From positions 39,423 to 103,422 of the forward strand of contig NZ_LMJJ01000013.1 of the NCBI RefSeq assembly GCF_001429285.1: DNA of 64,000 nucleotides. The letters run 5' to 3'. The translations under genes and the position numbers were made by a program. Shown here in pieces: positions 61,598 through 64,000 of the stretch (positions are counted from its first letter, which is position 1; each line of letters opens with the position of its first letter). Under the pieces are notes generated by a model. It did not search any database. It was not told the DNA's origin and saw nothing but the letters and a program-made list of their open reading frames with translations. The stretch comes from Ensifer sp. Root278. Lineage in GTDB: Bacteria > Pseudomonadota > Alphaproteobacteria > Rhizobiales > Rhizobiaceae.

Positions 61598-62758
61598 ATG
61601 ACCTTACTAGAAGCGAATGAAGGAGCTGTCGTGCAAGTTTCCCCTGATGGCGTGGCGGCGGGCCTCGTGACCCAGGCCCGGCTCGTGCGCATCCGTGGGC
61701 AGAACATCCTGTTCAGCCCAACCCAGCGCGCCATCTTCGCCCTTAACGACACGGCCGCCGACATCTGGCGCTCGTTGCAGGAAGGCGCTTCACCGGATGC
61801 TATCCCGCGCAGGATCATGCGCGGTCACGTTGATGCCCTCGATGCGAAAGAATACGTTCAAACCGCGCTAAGGGATTGGGAGCGCCTGGGCCTGATCCGG
61901 CCACACGCACCATCGGCCTCCGCTTCGCTTCACAAGCATGTGGTCCAAACGCTGGCCGTGGCGGACCGTCGCATCCGGATTGTCTATCCAGCGACCCATG
62001 CCTTTCCGGCAATCACCGTCTTCAGGCACCTCGAAGTCCAGCCGGAGGCCACCGACACTCTCCTGGAACTGGTCGAGCACGGGGATCGGATCCACGTGTT
62101 CCGGAATAGTGACTGGCTTCGGACCTGCTCCCCCGAGGAGATCCCCACCGTGCTGAAGGGGGAGTTGCTGTCCGAAGCGCTCGAGCATGGCATCTATGAA
62201 CTTGCACTCCACGCAGCCGCCCTCTCCTCAGGCGAACGCCTGATCCTGCTCTGCGGCGATCCCGGTGCAGGCAAGACGACGCTGACATTGGCCCTGGCCC
62301 AATCGGGCTTCGGCTTCGTCTCGGATGATGTGACCCTTTTGAACTGCGGCGGGCTTGGCATCGGACTTCCCTTCGCCGCCGGCGTCAAGCCCGGCGCATG
62401 GCCTCTTCTTGCCGGATACTATCCCGAGCTCGCTGCAGCACCGATCTTCAGGCGCCCCGATGGCAAGCGAGTGCGCTACATCGTGCCGAAACACTTTTCG
62501 CCGGTGTCGCAGGCCCCCCGAGCCATAGGCTGGGTGATCCTGCTTAACCGCGACCGCGGCTCCCGTCCCAGTCTGGATCCGGTCGATGCGGTCGGTGCGT
62601 TGCGCGGCTTGCTCAACGGTGCGTTTGCGCCCGGCCGAGATCTCGGCAGCACCGCCTTCGAAATGCTGACACAGGTTATTGGATCGGCCAGGACCTGCTC
62701 CCTCACCTATTCCTCGCTGGAAGATGCGTTGGAATTGATCCGGGGAGCTTGCCGGTGA
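61598..62758 (+). CDS. PqqD-HPr kinase-like fusion protein
   Basis: A 386-residue protein. Residues about 15-105 resemble a PqqD/RRE-type domain (LVRIRGQNILFSPTQRAIFA, LNDTAADIWRSLQEGASPD). Residues about 200-380 are an HprK-related kinase domain with Walker A GDPGAGKTT (220-228) and FVSDDVTLLNCGG. GGAGG precedes ATG 61598; two upstream in-frame ATGs lack a site. HprK relatives can phosphorylate Ser, and in some lasso-peptide clusters they phosphorylate the peptide C-terminus. The stop overlaps the next gene's ATG (TGATG). Confidence 0.82.
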   Translation: MTLLEANEGAVVQVSPDGVAAGLVTQARLVRIRGQNILFSPTQRAIFALNDTAADIWRSLQEGASPDAIPRRIMRGHVDALDAKEYVQTALRDWERLGLIRPHAPSASASLHKHVVQTLAVADRRIRIVYPATHAFPAITVFRHLEVQPEATDTLLELVEHGDRIHVFRNSDWLRTCSPEEIPTVLKGELLSEALEHGIYELALHAAALSSGERLILLCGDPGAGKTTLTLALAQSGFGFVSDDVTLLNCGGLGIGLPFAAGVKPGAWPLLAGYYPELAAAPIFRRPDGKRVRYIVPKHFSPVSQAPRAIGWVILLNRDRGSRPSLDPVDAVGALRGLLNGAFAPGRDLGSTAFEMLTQVIGSARTCSLTYSSLEDALELIRGACR

Positions 62759-63756
62759 TGCGTGCCGACACCGCTCTTGACGCCCTGGTCTCCGGCCTTC
62801 AGGGGCACCTCGTCGCCGATGTCGACTGGCAAGCCTTGATCGCACTGGCGAACCACACGCTGCTCACGCCCGCCCTATTCTCCTCGCTCGCCCAATCGGG
62901 CCAGATCGAGCGGCTGCCAGGCGACGTGCGCGATTATCTTGCCTTTATCGATGACTGCAATCGGAACCGGAACCTGAGCTTGAGGGCACAGTTGATCGAG
63001 ACCGTCGCCGCGTTCAACAGCCGAGGGATCGTTCCGATTCTGCTCAAGGGAGCCGTTCCGCTCTTTGTTTCCCCGCCCGGCCGGTTGCCCAGCAGGATGA
63101 CGAGCGATCTCGATATCGCCGTGGAAGCGGGCGAGGAGGCTGCCGCCAAGGCCTGCCTCGAAGAGCTTGGCTATCGTGAGGTGCCGGACGTTCGTGGCAT
63201 GGCGCGTCCGCAGGATGCGGGCATCCTGGAACTCCGGCGGTATCGGCCGGACGGATTCGGATGCCCCCAGCCCGTCCAACGGGATGGCCTTCGGGTGAAG
63301 ATTCCTTCCCTTGAGGCCCGCGCAATGCACTGGATCATGCATGACCTCCTCAAGGAAGGAGATTACTGGCGCGGAAGAATCGATCTGCGGCACCTGCACG
63401 ATCTGGCACAACTCGCCGAAAGCGAACAGTTGGATTGGGCGACGCTGCGCACGGCAATGCCAAACAAAACCACCCGGAATGCGCTCGACACCCAACTGCT
63501 GACCTTGCACCATTTCTTTGGGACGAAGATTCCGGCAGACGCCGCAGGGCGCCCGATGCCCCGCCTCCAGCACTGGAGGCGCATCTATACGGTCAGGCAT
63601 CCTGTCTCCGGCGCTCCGCTACGCCTCGCCGGCAACCTGGCATGGGGCCTCAGCCGGCTCACACGTTCCCTTGAGCTGGCGCGTCGCAACCCGATCGAAC
63701 TGGTGCGTCGCGCAGGCCTCATCCTTTCGAATAAGGGGCTACGCTCAAAGATTTAG
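62758..63756 (+). CDS. Nucleotidyltransferase-family protein (NTP_transf_5-like)
   Basis: A 332-residue protein with the pattern of the DUF/NTP_transf_5 nucleotidyltransferases: AFNSRGIVPILLKGAVPL, then RMTSDLDIAVEAGEEAAAKA with the SDLDI acidic pair, and a helical C-terminal part with IDLRHLHDLAQLAE. ATG 62758 overlaps the HprK-like gene stop and follows GGGGAG. Homologues occur next to HprK-like genes in lasso-peptide and polysaccharide clusters. The acceptor is unknown. Confidence 0.78.
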   Translation: MRADTALDALVSGLQGHLVADVDWQALIALANHTLLTPALFSSLAQSGQIERLPGDVRDYLAFIDDCNRNRNLSLRAQLIETVAAFNSRGIVPILLKGAVPLFVSPPGRLPSRMTSDLDIAVEAGEEAAAKACLEELGYREVPDVRGMARPQDAGILELRRYRPDGFGCPQPVQRDGLRVKIPSLEARAMHWIMHDLLKEGDYWRGRIDLRHLHDLAQLAESEQLDWATLRTAMPNKTTRNALDTQLLTLHHFFGTKIPADAAGRPMPRLQHWRRIYTVRHPVSGAPLRLAGNLAWGLSRLTRSLELARRNPIELVRRAGLILSNKGLRSKI

Positions 63757-63838
63757 GGATCAAATCTAAGGTCTGGATGGTTGCTACACGGACAGGATGT
63801 ATACTGTTCATTTGAGTGTTTCCAAAGGAGCCAGGGCA

Positions 63839-64000
63839 ATGGAGAAGAGAAACGACTCAGAAATGATCCCTGAGGGACTGGAAACTGAAGCGCAGGCTCG
63901 AAGAGATTTTCTCAAGAAGGCCGGGCGTTTTGCCGTTGTAACACCTCCGGCGATTACCCTCCTCCTTGGTACGAGCCTGAGTTCGCGCGCCATTGCCAAG
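63839..64000 (+). CDS. Small protein with twin-arginine-like N-terminus, 5' part
   Basis: The gene runs off the right edge after 54 codons. AAGGAG precedes ATG 63839. Residues 21-27 read ARRDFLK, like a Tat motif, followed by a hydrophobic stretch (FAVVTPPAITLLLGTSLSS). I recall short proteins of this kind next to HprK/PqqD/nucleotidyltransferase genes. It could be an exported protein or the substrate of the modifying enzymes upstream; its C-terminus is needed to decide. Confidence 0.6.
   Translation, partial: MEKRNDSEMIPEGLETEAQARRDFLKKAGRFAVVTPPAITLLLGTSLSSRAIAK

Overview
The window is GC-rich alphaproteobacterial DNA, most likely from the Sinorhizobium/Ensifer group of Rhizobiaceae. The evidence is two copies of a nested-hairpin intergenic repeat of a type I know from those genomes (28013-28057 and 32601-32702), ExoF/ExoP-like and PrsD/PrsE-like proteins, and uptake operons of rhizobial style. 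The genus is an inference. No rRNA, tRNA or CRISPR array was seen.

Region 1 (1-21.2 kb) handles small molecules. On the minus strand, 6828-1 reads as one unit: LysR regulator, Tat-type binding protein, two permeases and ATPase of a polyamine-type ABC importer, an FMO-like flavoprotein and a CMD-domain protein. A second minus-strand unit of about 10 kb (17543-7486) encodes a branched-chain-type ABC importer (binding protein, LivG, LivF, LivH, LivM), a GST, an intradiol (hydroxyquinol-type) dioxygenase, a BKACE/DUF849 enzyme, an MDR reductase, a cupin and an alpha/beta hydrolase. A LacI-family gene and an SDR gene diverge from it, and three near-identical 14-bp palindromes lie between. This looks like LacI-controlled uptake and degradation of an aromatic or keto-acid compound. 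The region ends in decayed genes: an acyl-CoA dehydrogenase/aldehyde dehydrogenase chimera and an amidohydrolase scrap.

Region 2 (21.2-64 kb) is an exopolysaccharide synthesis and protein secretion island broken up by IS remnants (IS630 twice, IS1595, IS5, IS110, IS3). It holds a Wzx-like flippase, a Wzy-like polymerase, a GT4 glycosyltransferase, an initiating sugar transferase, an amino-sugar trio (nucleotidyltransferase, 4,6-dehydratase, DegT aminotransferase), an ExoF-like exporter, an ExoP-like co-polymerase and an extra glmS. There are two type I secretion pairs, and two likely exported RTX proteins: a Calx-beta/beta-propeller protein and a beta-helix protein. Three P-loop kinase-like proteins recur, two of them fused to nucleotidyltransferase-like domains. 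Regulation is suggested by two LuxR-type proteins, a NusG paralogue and a palindrome shared by two divergent promoters. Internally deleted copies of the nucleotidyltransferase and of exoP, with a propeller remnant, suggest that a second related locus has decayed here.

The right edge begins a separate module: a PqqD-HPr-kinase-like fusion, a nucleotidyltransferase-family protein and the start of a small protein with a twin-arginine-like N-terminus. HPr-kinase and nucleotidyltransferase pairs also occur as tailoring enzymes in some lasso-peptide clusters, so this edge is the best candidate for an undescribed system, but the deciding genes lie outside the window.
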